A stretch of 34,279 nt of DNA from Bacteroidota bacterium. GTDB lineage: Bacteria; Bacteroidota; Bacteroidia; Bacteroidales; WCHB1-69. The notes under the pieces are model-generated. The model was not told the DNA's origin. It was given only the letters and a program-made list of their open reading frames with translations, and made no database searches. Below are positions 24,839 through 33,394 of the stretch, in pieces; the stretch's first letter is position 1, and each line of letters starts with the position of its first letter. A program made the translations under genes and the position numbers. The stretch spans positions 1-34,279 of the forward strand of contig WRGQ01000167.1 of the NCBI GenBank assembly GCA_009787115.1. The letters run 5' to 3'.

Positions 24839-26050
24839 ATGGACATTAAACTAAATACTATTGAAGAAGCCTTAGAGGATTTTAGAGCCGGGAATTTTTT
24901 GATTGTGGTAGATGATGAAGACCGTGAAAATGAAGGCGACTTTATTATCGCTGCCGAAAAGATTACGTCGGAGAAGGTAAATTTTATGATGAGTTACGGG
25001 CGTGGCGTTTTATGCACGCCCATTAATGCTGAACGTTGCAAAGAATTGGAACTTGAAATGCAAGTATTAAGCAATACTTCTTTGCACGGCACCCCTTTTA
25101 CCGTTACTATAGATTTACTTGGATACGGTTGCTCTACGGGTGTTTCTATGCACGACAGAGCCGCCACTATCAAAGCATTAACCAACCTCCAAATGAAACC
25201 CGCCGATTTCGGACGTCCCGGACACATCAACCCATTACGCGCGCGCGATGGTGGCGTGCTGGTGCGTGCCGGTCATACCGAAGCGACAGTAGATTTAGCA
25301 CGCCTCGCAGGACTTTATCCTGCCGGCGCACTCATCGAAATTATCAATGAAGACGGTACTATGGCGCGGCTACCTCAACTTGCAAAAATTGCCCAACAAT
25401 TTAATATCAAGATTATCTCTATCAGAGACTTAATTGCCTACCGCATAAAAACCGAAACGCTAATTCATAAAGAAGCAGAAGTTACGTTGCCTACTAAATG
25501 GGGAACATTCAAACTGATTGCCTATACGCAATTAAACAACCAATTAACCCATTTAGCATTGCAAAAAGGGGAATGGGAAAAAGATGAGGAGATTATGGTG
25601 CGCGTACACTCTTCGTGCGTTACCGGCGATATTCTGGGCTCTCTAAAGTGCGATTGCGGCGACCAACTGCATACCGCTATGCACATGATTGAAGAAAAAG
25701 GAAAAGGATTAGTTCTATATATGGATCAGGAAGGTCGTGGTATTGGCTTGGTGAACAAACTGAAAGCTTATCACTTACAAGAATTAGGAAGGGATACCGT
25801 AGAAGCCAATTTAGAACTCGGCTTTCGCGCCGACGAGCGCGATTATGGCGTGGGCGCACAGATTCTCCGCGATTTGAATGCCACTAAAATTCAACTTATC
25901 ACCAACAACCCCGCAAAACGCGTAGGACTATCCGGACACGGTATCGAAATCGTCTCCACCATCCCTATCATTGTTGACCCTAAAAATGAAAACTATAAGT
26001 ATCTAAAAACCAAACAGGACAAAATGGGACACCATCTGCATTTGGGGTAA
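24839..26050 (+). CDS. ribBA: Bifunctional 3,4-dihydroxy-2-butanone-4-phosphate synthase / GTP cyclohydrolase II
   Basis: The fused enzyme supplies both starting branches of riboflavin synthesis: the C4 unit from ribulose-5-phosphate and the pyrimidine from GTP. The 403-residue product has the RibB half at 1-about 200 ([11 protein letters not shown] 25-35; SYGRGVLC 52-59; [15 protein letters not shown] 145-159). The RibA half follows, with zinc ligands Cys260, Cys271 and Cys273 in the segment from [11 protein letters not shown] to CDCGDQL, and DQEGRGIGL at 296-304. All key residues are present. I start it at ATG 24839; an in-frame TTG six bases upstream adds nothing. No other rib genes are in the window. 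Confidence 0.97.
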   Translation: MDIKLNTIEEALEDFRAGNFLIVVDDEDRENEGDFIIAAEKITSEKVNFMMSYGRGVLCTPINAERCKELELEMQVLSNTSLHGTPFTVTIDLLGYGCSTGVSMHDRAATIKALTNLQMKPADFGRPGHINPLRARDGGVLVRAGHTEATVDLARLAGLYPAGALIEIINEDGTMARLPQLAKIAQQFNIKIISIRDLIAYRIKTETLIHKEAEVTLPTKWGTFKLIAYTQLNNQLTHLALQKGEWEKDEEIMVRVHSSCVTGDILGSLKCDCGDQLHTAMHMIEEKGKGLVLYMDQEGRGIGLVNKLKAYHLQELGRDTVEANLELGFRADERDYGVGAQILRDLNATKIQLITNNPAKRVGLSGHGIEIVSTIPIIVDPKNENYKYLKTKQDKMGHHLHLG

Positions 26051-26083
26051 GAAAAAATCAAATAATCAAAGGATATCTGCAAA

Positions 26084-26118
26084 AAAAAAGAAGCTGCCTC
26101 CTTTTGAGACAGCCCCTT
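26084..26118 (-). terminator. Terminator between ribBA and the T9SS cargo gene
   Basis: GCTG-C-CTC (26093-26100) pairs with GAG-A-CAGC (26106-26113), with one mismatch and a five-base loop. On the minus strand it is followed by TTCTTTTTTTTT, so it is strongest for the leftward T9SS gene. On the plus strand it is followed by CCCCTTTT and may also stop ribBA transcripts. Confidence 0.75.
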
Positions 26119-26148
26119 TTGCGTTGTTTGTTTGGTTGTGGTTGAAGT

Positions 26149-29100
26149 TTATCTTTGAATATTTACTTTTGTTGCAGTAAATGTATCATTAGCAGATACG
26201 CGAACGGTATAGATACCGTTGGCTACATTGAGAACAATTTGATTTCCTTGCGGAATGCCTTGCCATACAATACGTCCATACATATCGAAGATAGAAAGAT
26301 TGCTGATGGGCAGATGTTTTTCATTCACGATATAAACGATATTGGTGTGGCTATAGATGTTAACGCCATCAATAGCAGGTTCATTGATACCAACAGGACC
26401 ACCGCTGGGAGCGAAGAAGGCTTCGATAGTTCCGTCTGCTTCTACTGCTGCAAAGGTGTAGGTTGTAATTGAACCCATATTGTCGCCATTTACCAATACG
26501 AAGGATATCTTATAATTTTCGTCCGGAGTAATGGTGTAGGTAATATCTTCACCGTAGTTAAGTTCTGTAATACCGGCAGGATAAATAGAGCCATTCGGAG
26601 CGGCAAGCGCTTTGATATTGAATCTTAACAGTTTGCTTATTACCTTGATGGTATGGTCTTCTTGTACATTGAGGAATGCATACCCGCCATTTTGTACAGC
26701 TTCGCCATTGGGAACATCGTCAACCAATACTTTGTCAATTTCATAGCCTGATGCTGGAGCAAAGGTAAAGAACTGGTGCTCTCCATAAGCAACGGTAATT
26801 TGACCGGACGGGGTAATAAATGAGCCTTCGTCAGCAGTTGCAGTAATTTTGTAAATTAACGGAGCCGTTATCACATCAATAGTATGAGAAGCCACTATAT
26901 TCAGAAATGTATAGGTTCCGCTGGTAATGGCTGCTCCATTATCAATACCATCTACAAATACATGGATTATTTCATATCCCGGTAATGCATAGAAATTGTA
27001 AGTTTTGTCTTCGCCATGGGATACGTAAGTAATACCTTCATCTGAAATTACACCATGATCGTTAATCTGCGCTTTAATGGGGTAGGTATATTTTTCAAAG
27101 GTAACATCTAACCATTGTTCTTGCGTAATATAATAGAATGTATAGGAACCTGTGGAGATAGCGTTCGGATAAGACTCGCCGTTAACATATACCGCAGACA
27201 CTTTGTAGCCTTCTTCCGGTGCAAAGGATATCATTTGAATATCATTATAAAATACATTGACATCAGCGCTGTGTGTTCCGGTAGAAACCATCGTGTTGCC
27301 GTACGGAACAAGCGAACCGCCATCGCTCCATCCTAAATGAATTACTAAAGCCATTCTCTTAAATGTTACAAAAATGGTGTGATTGGCTGAAATATTTACA
27401 AAATCATAGCTGCTCATGGAGCCTATCGGTTGATTATCTATATATACCTGATCTACTTCATAGCCTGTGAATGGAATGAAATCAAAATGCGGAGTTGTAC
27501 CGTAAGGAGCTATAGTATAGCCCGCCGGTTCAATGGATCCGTACATACCGGAAGAGGCAAAAATTGTATAGTCAATAGGTCTGAACACCACTCTTATTTG
27601 GTGATTTTGATGAAGATTGATAAACATAAAGTGTCCACTGGTAGCAAGATAATTGAGTATACCGTCAACATAAACAGCTTCAATTTCATAGCCGAATGAC
27701 GGTACAAAATCAAATTCAGGATTATATCCCGAACAGATTTCAATATCTCCCTGCGGATTATTATAGGGGTAATTATCATAAACAACAGCACCTGAACCTT
27801 CTATTACATAATGTATAGCAAAGGTGGGGCAAGGTTCAAATATTGCATGAATGGTATGAGGAGTGTTGCCGGAGAGGAAAGTATAAAGATTATTCACCGG
27901 AGGAATAACCGGAGAATCGTCAACCAACAGTTCGCTGGTGTAATATCCGAAGTTGGGTCTTATGATACAGGTGGCTGATGACTGACAGGTGATATAGCCG
28001 GGTAGAAGATCTATAATACCGTTGCCTCCCGTAGTTGCCGTAATATTGTAATGTACTAAATCCGTTTCTACTGTAATAACAGGTAACGTAGCATCTACAT
28101 GAGTAAATTCATAAGAAGTAACAGGTCCTTGGGATACTCCGCCAATTTTTACATCGGTAATTCTATAACAATTTGCTACAGAGAAAGTAGCGGTAGCATT
28201 ACCGTCGCATGTTATTACGGTGGGGTTTAGTGCTATTTGTGCGCCGGTACCCAGTACGTTGTTCGGATTTAATCCAAACTGTTTAGTGGTGTAGAAGTGC
28301 GTTACCGGAACATAATTATACACAGTTCCATTAGGTATTGTAGTAGGAATCTGGGTATTGTTTGCATAGGAGTATGTACGACCGGTTGCGGGGAATCGTT
28401 GGGCAATCACGCCGGAGTTATTGCTATTGTTTGCGTAAACTTTTTCTGTCATAATACATAAGTTGCCGCCTGTATATACAAAAGGTTGGGATAATTCTAT
28501 TCTCAATTCATAAACATTGGGAGAGGTTGCCGGAACGGAAACAGTTCCGGTGTAAACCGTAGTAAATTCACTATCGGCAATCCAACCGGAAAGCGTGGAT
28601 GAAGCAGTGTGTGCAAAACGAACTCTAATGGACCGCGGAGCAGCTGTTGCAGTAGTTGCTACATAGTTGTACGATATGGCAGTAATCTCTGTTCCGGGTT
28701 CCATATTCAATTCCGCTGCCGTGTAAATAGATTGAGCTCTGGAATTATTGTTGCTAAATCCGAAAGGAAAGTTTTCGTTAGTAGCTGTTCCTGAGGGAGT
28801 ACTAATTGTACCGGTAATGGTCTTTTTTGCAGAACAGAACGAAATAACATTAAGAGATAATAACGACGTTGTATTGTTGGTAAGAAGTTGATCGCCCGTA
28901 TATTCTACAACGCCTTTAATTTTCAATGGACCTTCCATTGTTCTTGGAAAAGTAATCTGAAATGGAACGGTGGTAGTGGCGTCTGTTGCCAATGTTGTTG
29001 TTACGGTTTGTTGCGCTAATAGTTCATTGTCTTCTGTCATTACTTTTACTATATAACTATTTGCGGTTAATGCACCGTTATTTCTTACGGTAACCGTATA

Positions 29101-31383
29101 AGTTTCCGGCGTTAATGCGAGAGGCAAAGCATTTCCGGTTATAGAAACGGCTTCAAGGTCGTTATTAAGAAGCGCAATAAGAGAGATATCATCTACATAA
29201 ATATTATTACCATAAACGGAAACGCCTTCAAAGATGATATATCTTTCTCCCGAAAAAACAGGAAGTGTGAAGGAATACTCATACCATCCGGCTGCCGTTA
29301 CAACAGGAGCAAGGGTTGTAAGTCTGTTAATGGTTCCGAGCAATGTGGCGCCGCTTAAGGTAGAAGTACTGCTAATATGGACATTAACTTTATCTGCAGC
29401 ACTTGACTGTCCAGCATCCCGATACATCCAGAATTTAAGTTTCAAAATTTGATTTTGTCTATCTATAGGGGGAGTAATTAATAATCCCGTATTTCCGGAA
29501 GAATAGTTATAAGAGTTATATTGCAACATACCGGCGCCTGAATGAGTGCTGCAAGTTGGGTTGCCTCCTGTTGTAACTCTTTGCCATGGCGAACTTGATG
29601 TACTTGTACTTGTCCAACAAGCAGGCGGGAAGGTTGTACCGTCGAAACTTTCCGAGAATGGGAATGTAGAAATTGTACAACTTAGCGGAGTAAAGGAACT
29701 GCCGGCGGTAGATGGATTATTAGTAGTAGCGCATATAGCGGCAACGCTCCATGTATATGGGATAGTTTGTAAACCGGTAATGGTTAATGTTGTATTTGAC
29801 GTATAATAAATTGTATTTGTGGTTCCGTTATTAATCGTTACCCGGTACGTTTGGGCATCGCCTGTCCATGAGAGCGTAACAGAATTAGGAGCGGGAACTG
29901 CAGTTAAATTTGTTGGGGCAGCGGCGTTGCAGGGAAGAGCAAAAGCCATACGAATAGCAGCAGCATAGCCCACATTACCGTCATAGATACTACCACCACT
30001 CTGAACCACATACAATATTTTGCCGGCAATTGATTCATAAGAAACTGCCACATTTTCAGCAGTAAGCTGATTTATACAAAGGATGTAGCGTTCTCCTGCT
30101 GCTAATGGGGTAGGAGGTATTGCCACAGTATTCCACCCCGGTGTTCTAAGCACCGCAAAACCTGATAATAGATCTGTGGTGTTATAGGTTAATGCGCCGG
30201 TCATTTTATAGAGTGAAAGGGTGTAAGGAAGTCCTGGTGTAGCGGTAGAGTTGAATCCAATAACTACTTGAGAAAGTGTTGTGGAAGCTGTTATTTCAAA
30301 AATATTTCCAAAAGAAAGCGCGTTACTGTTACTTCCAATTCCATTAGAAGTAGTCGTTACATTATCATACGCATATATGTTAGGTGTTCCTTGAAAAGTA
30401 GCATCAGCAGTATTGTTGGCAGGAGTGGCGTCGGGTTCGGTTTGTGTAACTGTGTAAGTCAGTGTATTTGTTCCTGTAGTCGGAAGTATGTTTCCTGTAG
30501 GGGTTAAGGTTACAGTGGTCAAAGGAGCGATGGAAGGTAGCGATGCAGTACCAAGAACCACATTATTACGTGTAACGGAAAGTTGTACATTGGTTTGGGG
30601 TAATAAACCAATATTTGCAACTTGTGCAGGAAATTTCGTTACAGGCATAGATGTCGGAACTTGAGTATAAGGGAATCTTGGAATAACTTCCAAATCGTTA
30701 TCATCTATTGTTCTAACCAAAATATCATCAACGGCGGTAAAGATTTGGTCATCGGAAGTAGAATAAAAGCCAAGATAATGGTTTCCTGTAGTTGTAGGTG
30801 TAAACACAACAGTTATTTTTGTCCAATCCAAATAATCTTCGGTGTAACTTGACCAAAGCGAGGTGGTCATACCTGCAACAGTCTGGGTAGTTCCGATTCT
30901 TACTTCCAACTCTTCATACCAGTCATATCCCTCCATGATTACCCAAAACTCTATGAGATATTTTGTACCTGCAGTAAGCGAAAAAGCGGACGTAATCATC
31001 CACGCATCATGAGGGGTGGAATTGTACGCAATATATGCAAATCTTGTTCCCGAATGGGGTGAAACATTGCCGTTCACTCCAACTATAGCTCCTCCGGATG
31101 TTCCCCATCTGGTTTTTCCTGCGGTTCCTCCGGATGCAGGGCTACTGACCCAACCTGAAGGGAGTGCACCGGCTCCATTTGCAGTTCCGCCTGTAGTTCC
31201 TTCAAAGCCATGAGAGAAGATTGTTGTGGCGCGTGGTGTAGACTCAAATGTTCCATCACTTCGCATTTCAGTAACAACCGGTTGCAATAGCAGCGAGTTG
31301 TTTCTCAATGATTTCGTTTGTTGTGCAAACACTGCACCAACTATAAGCAGCAATGCAACAAAAATAATTGTAATTTTTTTCAT
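26149..31383 (-). CDS. T9SS-secreted multidomain surface protein with InlB-like beta repeats (1744 aa)
   Basis: The protein has a Sec signal peptide (1-20, MKKITIIFVALLLIVGAVFA). A choice-of-anchor-J/MAM-like beta-sandwich follows at about 53-227, then a CARDB-like stretch and a jelly-roll-like region (about 330-480). A fibronectin-III-like domain lies at about 487-560, and a second anchor-J-like domain at about 570-738. Further CARDB-like and beta domains extend to about 1055. Eight divergent InlB/bacterial-repeat units lie between about 1060 and 1660, each with a GYE(I/V)xxVYVDG-type word (for example 1230, 1306, 1391, 1468, 1546). Residues about 1675-1744 form a type A T9SS C-terminal sorting domain (LSIFDMYGRIVW, then NGIYTVRV). 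No protease or glycosidase catalytic domain is visible, so it is more likely an adhesin or matrix protein. Its own promoter is at 31444-31451. Confidence 0.88.
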   Translation of the reverse strand: MKKITIIFVALLLIVGAVFAQQTKSLRNNSLLLQPVVTEMRSDGTFESTPRATTIFSHGFEGTTGGTANGAGALPSGWVSSPASGGTAGKTRWGTSGGAIVGVNGNVSPHSGTRFAYIAYNSTPHDAWMITSAFSLTAGTKYLIEFWVIMEGYDWYEELEVRIGTTQTVAGMTTSLWSSYTEDYLDWTKITVVFTPTTTGNHYLGFYSTSDDQIFTAVDDILVRTIDDNDLEVIPRFPYTQVPTSMPVTKFPAQVANIGLLPQTNVQLSVTRNNVVLGTASLPSIAPLTTVTLTPTGNILPTTGTNTLTYTVTQTEPDATPANNTADATFQGTPNIYAYDNVTTTSNGIGSNSNALSFGNIFEITASTTLSQVVIGFNSTATPGLPYTLSLYKMTGALTYNTTDLLSGFAVLRTPGWNTVAIPPTPLAAGERYILCINQLTAENVAVSYESIAGKILYVVQSGGSIYDGNVGYAAAIRMAFALPCNAAAPTNLTAVPAPNSVTLSWTGDAQTYRVTINNGTTNTIYYTSNTTLTITGLQTIPYTWSVAAICATTNNPSTAGSSFTPLSCTISTFPFSESFDGTTFPPACWTSTSTSSSPWQRVTTGGNPTCSTHSGAGMLQYNSYNYSSGNTGLLITPPIDRQNQILKLKFWMYRDAGQSSAADKVNVHISSTSTLSGATLLGTINRLTTLAPVVTAAGWYEYSFTLPVFSGERYIIFEGVSVYGNNIYVDDISLIALLNNDLEAVSITGNALPLALTPETYTVTVRNNGALTANSYIVKVMTEDNELLAQQTVTTTLATDATTTVPFQITFPRTMEGPLKIKGVVEYTGDQLLTNNTTSLLSLNVISFCSAKKTITGTISTPSGTATNENFPFGFSNNNSRAQSIYTAAELNMEPGTEITAISYNYVATTATAAPRSIRVRFAHTASSTLSGWIADSEFTTVYTGTVSVPATSPNVYELRIELSQPFVYTGGNLCIMTEKVYANNSNNSGVIAQRFPATGRTYSYANNTQIPTTIPNGTVYNYVPVTHFYTTKQFGLNPNNVLGTGAQIALNPTVITCDGNATATFSVANCYRITDVKIGGVSQGPVTSYEFTHVDATLPVITVETDLVHYNITATTGGNGIIDLLPGYITCQSSATCIIRPNFGYYTSELLVDDSPVIPPVNNLYTFLSGNTPHTIHAIFEPCPTFAIHYVIEGSGAVVYDNYPYNNPQGDIEICSGYNPEFDFVPSFGYEIEAVYVDGILNYLATSGHFMFINLHQNHQIRVVFRPIDYTIFASSGMYGSIEPAGYTIAPYGTTPHFDFIPFTGYEVDQVYIDNQPIGSMSSYDFVNISANHTIFVTFKRMALVIHLGWSDGGSLVPYGNTMVSTGTHSADVNVFYNDIQMISFAPEEGYKVSAVYVNGESYPNAISTGSYTFYYITQEQWLDVTFEKYTYPIKAQINDHGVISDEGITYVSHGEDKTYNFYALPGYEIIHVFVDGIDNGAAITSGTYTFLNIVASHTIDVITAPLIYKITATADEGSFITPSGQITVAYGEHQFFTFAPASGYEIDKVLVDDVPNGEAVQNGGYAFLNVQEDHTIKVISKLLRFNIKALAAPNGSIYPAGITELNYGEDITYTITPDENYKISFVLVNGDNMGSITTYTFAAVEADGTIEAFFAPSGGPVGINEPAIDGVNIYSHTNIVYIVNEKHLPISNLSIFDMYGRIVWQGIPQGNQIVLNVANGIYTVRVSANDTFTATKVNIQR

Positions 31384-31443
31384 AATAAATTGATTTTAGT
31401 TAATAATATTTTTTAGTTAATAATTTATACAAATATTAATACG

Positions 31444-31451
31444 CAAAAATA
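31444..31451 (-). promoter_or_regulatory. -7 promoter element for the T9SS cargo gene
   Basis: Read on the minus strand this is TATTTTTG followed by CG, an exact TAnnTTTG match. Transcription would start near 31437, giving a leader of about 53 bases before the start codon at 31383. Confidence 0.65.
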
Positions 31452-31572
31452 CATTTTTTTCAATACGGAAGTGAAAGTGATTTTTTATGGATTATTTTTT
31501 GAGGATACTCCACAGTTATGAGTTAGAAAATAAAAAATCTTTGTTTCTGAAATTTTTATATCAAAATTTATA

Positions 31573-31580
31573 TATTTTTG
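31573..31580 (+). promoter_or_regulatory. -7 promoter element for rpsL
   Basis: TATTTTTG is an exact TAnnTTTG match followed by CAG. The start point would be near 31587, about 54 bases before the rpsL ATG at 31641. Confidence 0.65.
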
Positions 31581-31583
31581 CAG

Positions 31584-31610
31584 CCCTCAAAAAAAGAGGG
31601 TCTTTTTATT
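31584..31610 (+). promoter_or_regulatory. Terminator-like hairpin in the rpsL leader
   Basis: CCCTC (31584-31588) pairs with GAGGG (31596-31600) around a seven-A loop and is followed by TCTTTTTATT, the layout of a weak intrinsic terminator. It lies between the rpsL promoter and gene, so it could act as an attenuator. However, the predicted start point falls inside its 5' arm, and the RNA would contain the whole stem only if transcription starts a few bases earlier. Confidence 0.4.
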
Positions 31611-31640
31611 GTAAAATTATAAAAATTAAAAAATAACGTA

Positions 31641-32039
31641 ATGCCAACAATTCAACAGTTAGTTAGAAAAGGAAGAAAACAGTTAACCTCAAAAAGTAAA
31701 TCAAGAGCATTGGATGCATGTCCGCAGAGACGTGGTGTTTGTTTGAGAGTTTATACTACAACTCCAAAAAAACCTAATTCTGCTATGCGTAAAGTAGCGA
31801 GAGTTCGTATGACCAACGGAAAAGAAGTAAACGCTTATATTCCGGGCGAAGGACACAACTTGCAGGAACACAGCATTGTATTGGTTAGAGGCGGTCGTGT
31901 GAAAGACCTTCCGGGCGTGCGTTATCACGTAGTTCGCGGTGCGTTAGACTCTGCCGGCGTGAACGGTCGTCTGCAAGGAAGAAGCAAATACGGCACAAAA
32001 CGTCCAAAGAAAAAAGCAGAAACAAGCGGCAAAAAGTAA
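31641..32039 (+). CDS. rpsL: 30S ribosomal protein S12
   Basis: S12 sits at the decoding centre and affects translational accuracy. The 132-residue product shows the conserved [17 protein letters not shown] segment (39-55) and the [13 protein letters not shown] loop (84-96). The residues whose change gives streptomycin resistance, Lys43 and Lys88, are both wild type. A lysine-rich tail ([13 protein letters not shown]) extends the C-terminus slightly, as in other Bacteroidota. rpsG follows, but the rest of the usual str operon does not. Confidence 0.98.
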   Translation: MPTIQQLVRKGRKQLTSKSKSRALDACPQRRGVCLRVYTTTPKKPNSAMRKVARVRMTNGKEVNAYIPGEGHNLQEHSIVLVRGGRVKDLPGVRYHVVRGALDSAGVNGRLQGRSKYGTKRPKKKAETSGKK

Positions 32040-32040
32040 T

Positions 32041-32110
32041 TATTTAAAGTTTAATATTTAAACAATCAGTCAAACAAATCTTTAAATATTAAATTTTAAA
32101 TCTTAAATAT
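32041..32110 (+). repeat. TTTAAA/TTAAAT-rich spacer between rpsL and rpsG
   Basis: This stretch is built from TTTAAAT-type words in both orientations and resembles the spacer at 21267-21398. In particular both contain ATATTAAATTTTAAATC. It separates rpsL from the intercistronic hairpin and is unusually long for a spacer within a ribosomal protein operon. Confidence 0.5.
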
Positions 32111-32120
32111 AAAACTGTTG

Positions 32121-32148
32121 CTTAGCCACCAAAATGGGTGAGACTAAG
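32121..32148 (+). promoter_or_regulatory. Hairpin in the rpsL-rpsG intercistronic region, possible S7 control site
   Basis: CTTAG (32121-32125) pairs with CTAAG (32144-32148) and CACC (32127-32130) with GGTG (32137-32140), around an AAAATG loop with a small asymmetric internal loop (C versus AGA). It lies 37 bases before the rpsG start. In E. coli, S7 represses its own synthesis by binding structured RNA in the same intercistronic position. That this hairpin does the same is inference from position. Confidence 0.45.
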
Positions 32149-32185
32149 AGTAAATATTAACCTTAAAAAATATTGAAGAAACCAA

Positions 32186-32653
32186 ATGAGAAAAGCAAAA
32201 CCAAAAAAACGGATTACCCTTCCCGATCCTAAATTTAATGATGTGTTAGTTACGAAATTTGTAAACAACCTTATGTTGGAAGGTAAAAAATCAACCGCAT
32301 TCGAAATTTTTTATGAATCAATGGATCTCATTGAACAGAAATTAAAAGAGAATCCTATTGACGTGTGGAAAAAAGCGTTGGCGAATATCACGCCTGCTTT
32401 GGAAGTAAAAAGTAGAAGAATTGGAGGCGCAACCTTCCAAATTCCTACGGAACTTCGCCCTGAAAGAAAAGAGTCGTTGGGTATCAAGAACATGATACTT
32501 TACGCTCGCAAACGTCATGAGAAAACGATGGCAGCAAAACTTTCCGCCGAAATTATGGCAGCCTACAAGGAAGAAGGCGCCGCATTTAAACGTAAAGAAG
32601 ATATCCACAGAATGGCAGAAGCAAACAAAGCATTCTCACATTTCAGATTTTAA
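32186..32653 (+). CDS. rpsG: 30S ribosomal protein S7
   Basis: S7 nucleates assembly of the 30S head and contacts the E-site tRNA. The 155-residue product has the usual length and the conserved [21 protein letters not shown]-terminus. It also has the [20 protein letters not shown] beta-hairpin region (70-89) and the [13 protein letters not shown] segment (91-103), and ends in [11 protein letters not shown]. In most bacteria fusA follows rpsG, but here the next sequence on this strand is non-coding and a decayed gene lies on the opposite strand. There is no clear terminator in the 63 bases after the stop. Confidence 0.98.
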   Translation: MRKAKPKKRITLPDPKFNDVLVTKFVNNLMLEGKKSTAFEIFYESMDLIEQKLKENPIDVWKKALANITPALEVKSRRIGGATFQIPTELRPERKESLGIKNMILYARKRHEKTMAAKLSAEIMAAYKEEGAAFKRKEDIHRMAEANKAFSHFRF

Positions 32654-32716
32654 TCCGATTCTACCTCAATGAGTATTGGCAGATATGATTTTTTGTAGAG
32701 TTTGTATTGATACCAA

Positions 32717-33253
32717 CTACTTTTTCACCACCGCTTTAATCGGGTTCAAAAACCTATCCAACAACCGCAAATCTTCCGTTATAATCTCCGCGCTGCCGGT
32801 CATCTCTTGGCTGAATACCAATTCTTTGCCGTAGTTTGTTGTTAGTTTTTCCGGAAACTCAACCTCCAGCATGTAGGCTTTTTGATTGTCGCCTACGGCT
32901 ACCGGAACTAACGAGATATTCGTGATTTGCACGCGCACCATGCCGAACTCCATGTAGGGATAATTGTCAAATTTTACGTTTACCATTTGTCCCTCTTTTA
33001 CTTTGCCTGCGCCTTGCGGGGGGAGCAAAATCTTGCCTACAATCTTTGTTTTTGCAATGGGAACAACCGTAACCAGTACTTCGCCGGCGTTGATGTTTTG
33101 GTTTTTCTGCCAATATTTAGTTAATGTAACCACGCCGTCCATTGGACTGACTAACAAATAAGTCTGCTCCCAACTTTTGATTTGCGTTTGCAGTTGGTGG
33201 TGTGCAGCATCTAATGTAATTTGCAGATTATTCAATTGTTCACTTATTAGTGG
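32717..33253 (-). pseudogene. HlyD-family secretion adaptor, 5'-truncated remnant
   Basis: The open frame encodes only the C-terminal part of an HlyD-type periplasmic adaptor. It starts within the second coiled-coil strand (LQITLDAAHHQLQTQIKSWE), then the second half of the lipoyl-like domain (LLVSPMDGVVTLTKYW, then INAGEVLVTVVP). The beta-barrel domain follows (KIVGKILLPPQGAGKVKEGQ, MVNVKFDNYPYMEFG), ending at VVKK. The N-terminal membrane anchor, first lipoyl half and first coiled coil are missing. There is no ATG; the frame is closed upstream by a stop at 33254-33256. Adaptors of this family serve ABC exporters of peptides and are frequent in RiPP and bacteriocin clusters of Bacteroidota. 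No transporter gene is next to it. Confidence 0.8.
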
Positions 33254-33377
33254 TCAAATAATCAACAAGAATAGAGCATGTATCATTGATACGAAAGTAC
33301 GGAATTTTTAGATATAATAACCAATTAATAACTTGGTTTGTGGATTCATCATGATCATCCGACAAAATTAATAACAT
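33240..33377 (-). pseudogene. N-terminal stub of an ATP-grasp peptide maturase (grasp-with-spasm type)
   Basis: A 45-codon frame starting at ATG 33377 reads MLLILSDDHDESTNQVINWL, then LYLKIPYFRIND, and stops at 33240-33242. This matches, from memory, the first 30 or so residues of the ATP-grasp maturase of the grasp-with-spasm RiPP system (start M-I/L-L-I-L-S, D-x-S-T-N-x-V-I-x-W-L, F-R-I-N-D). Intact relatives are about 300 residues or more. The remaining 13 residues after FRIND (TCSILVDYLTTNK) probably lie beyond the break. The stub starts 17 bases after the stop of the upstream TPR gene, so it is in that operon, and it runs directly into the HlyD remnant in another frame. Confidence 0.65.
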
Positions 33378-33394
33378 AAATAAGTATGCTTTAT

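Noticed and set aside
31641-32039. Streptomycin-resistance allele of rpsL
   Set aside because: Lys43 and Lys88 are both the sensitive wild-type residues.
32041-32185. tRNA gene in the rpsL-rpsG spacer
   Set aside because: The only folded element is a single hairpin; no cloverleaf, T-loop consensus or CCA end is present.
32717-33235. Intact 172-aa HlyD gene starting at 33235
   Set aside because: The start is an internal TTG in coiled-coil sequence; there is no membrane anchor or first lipoyl half, so it is a truncated remnant.
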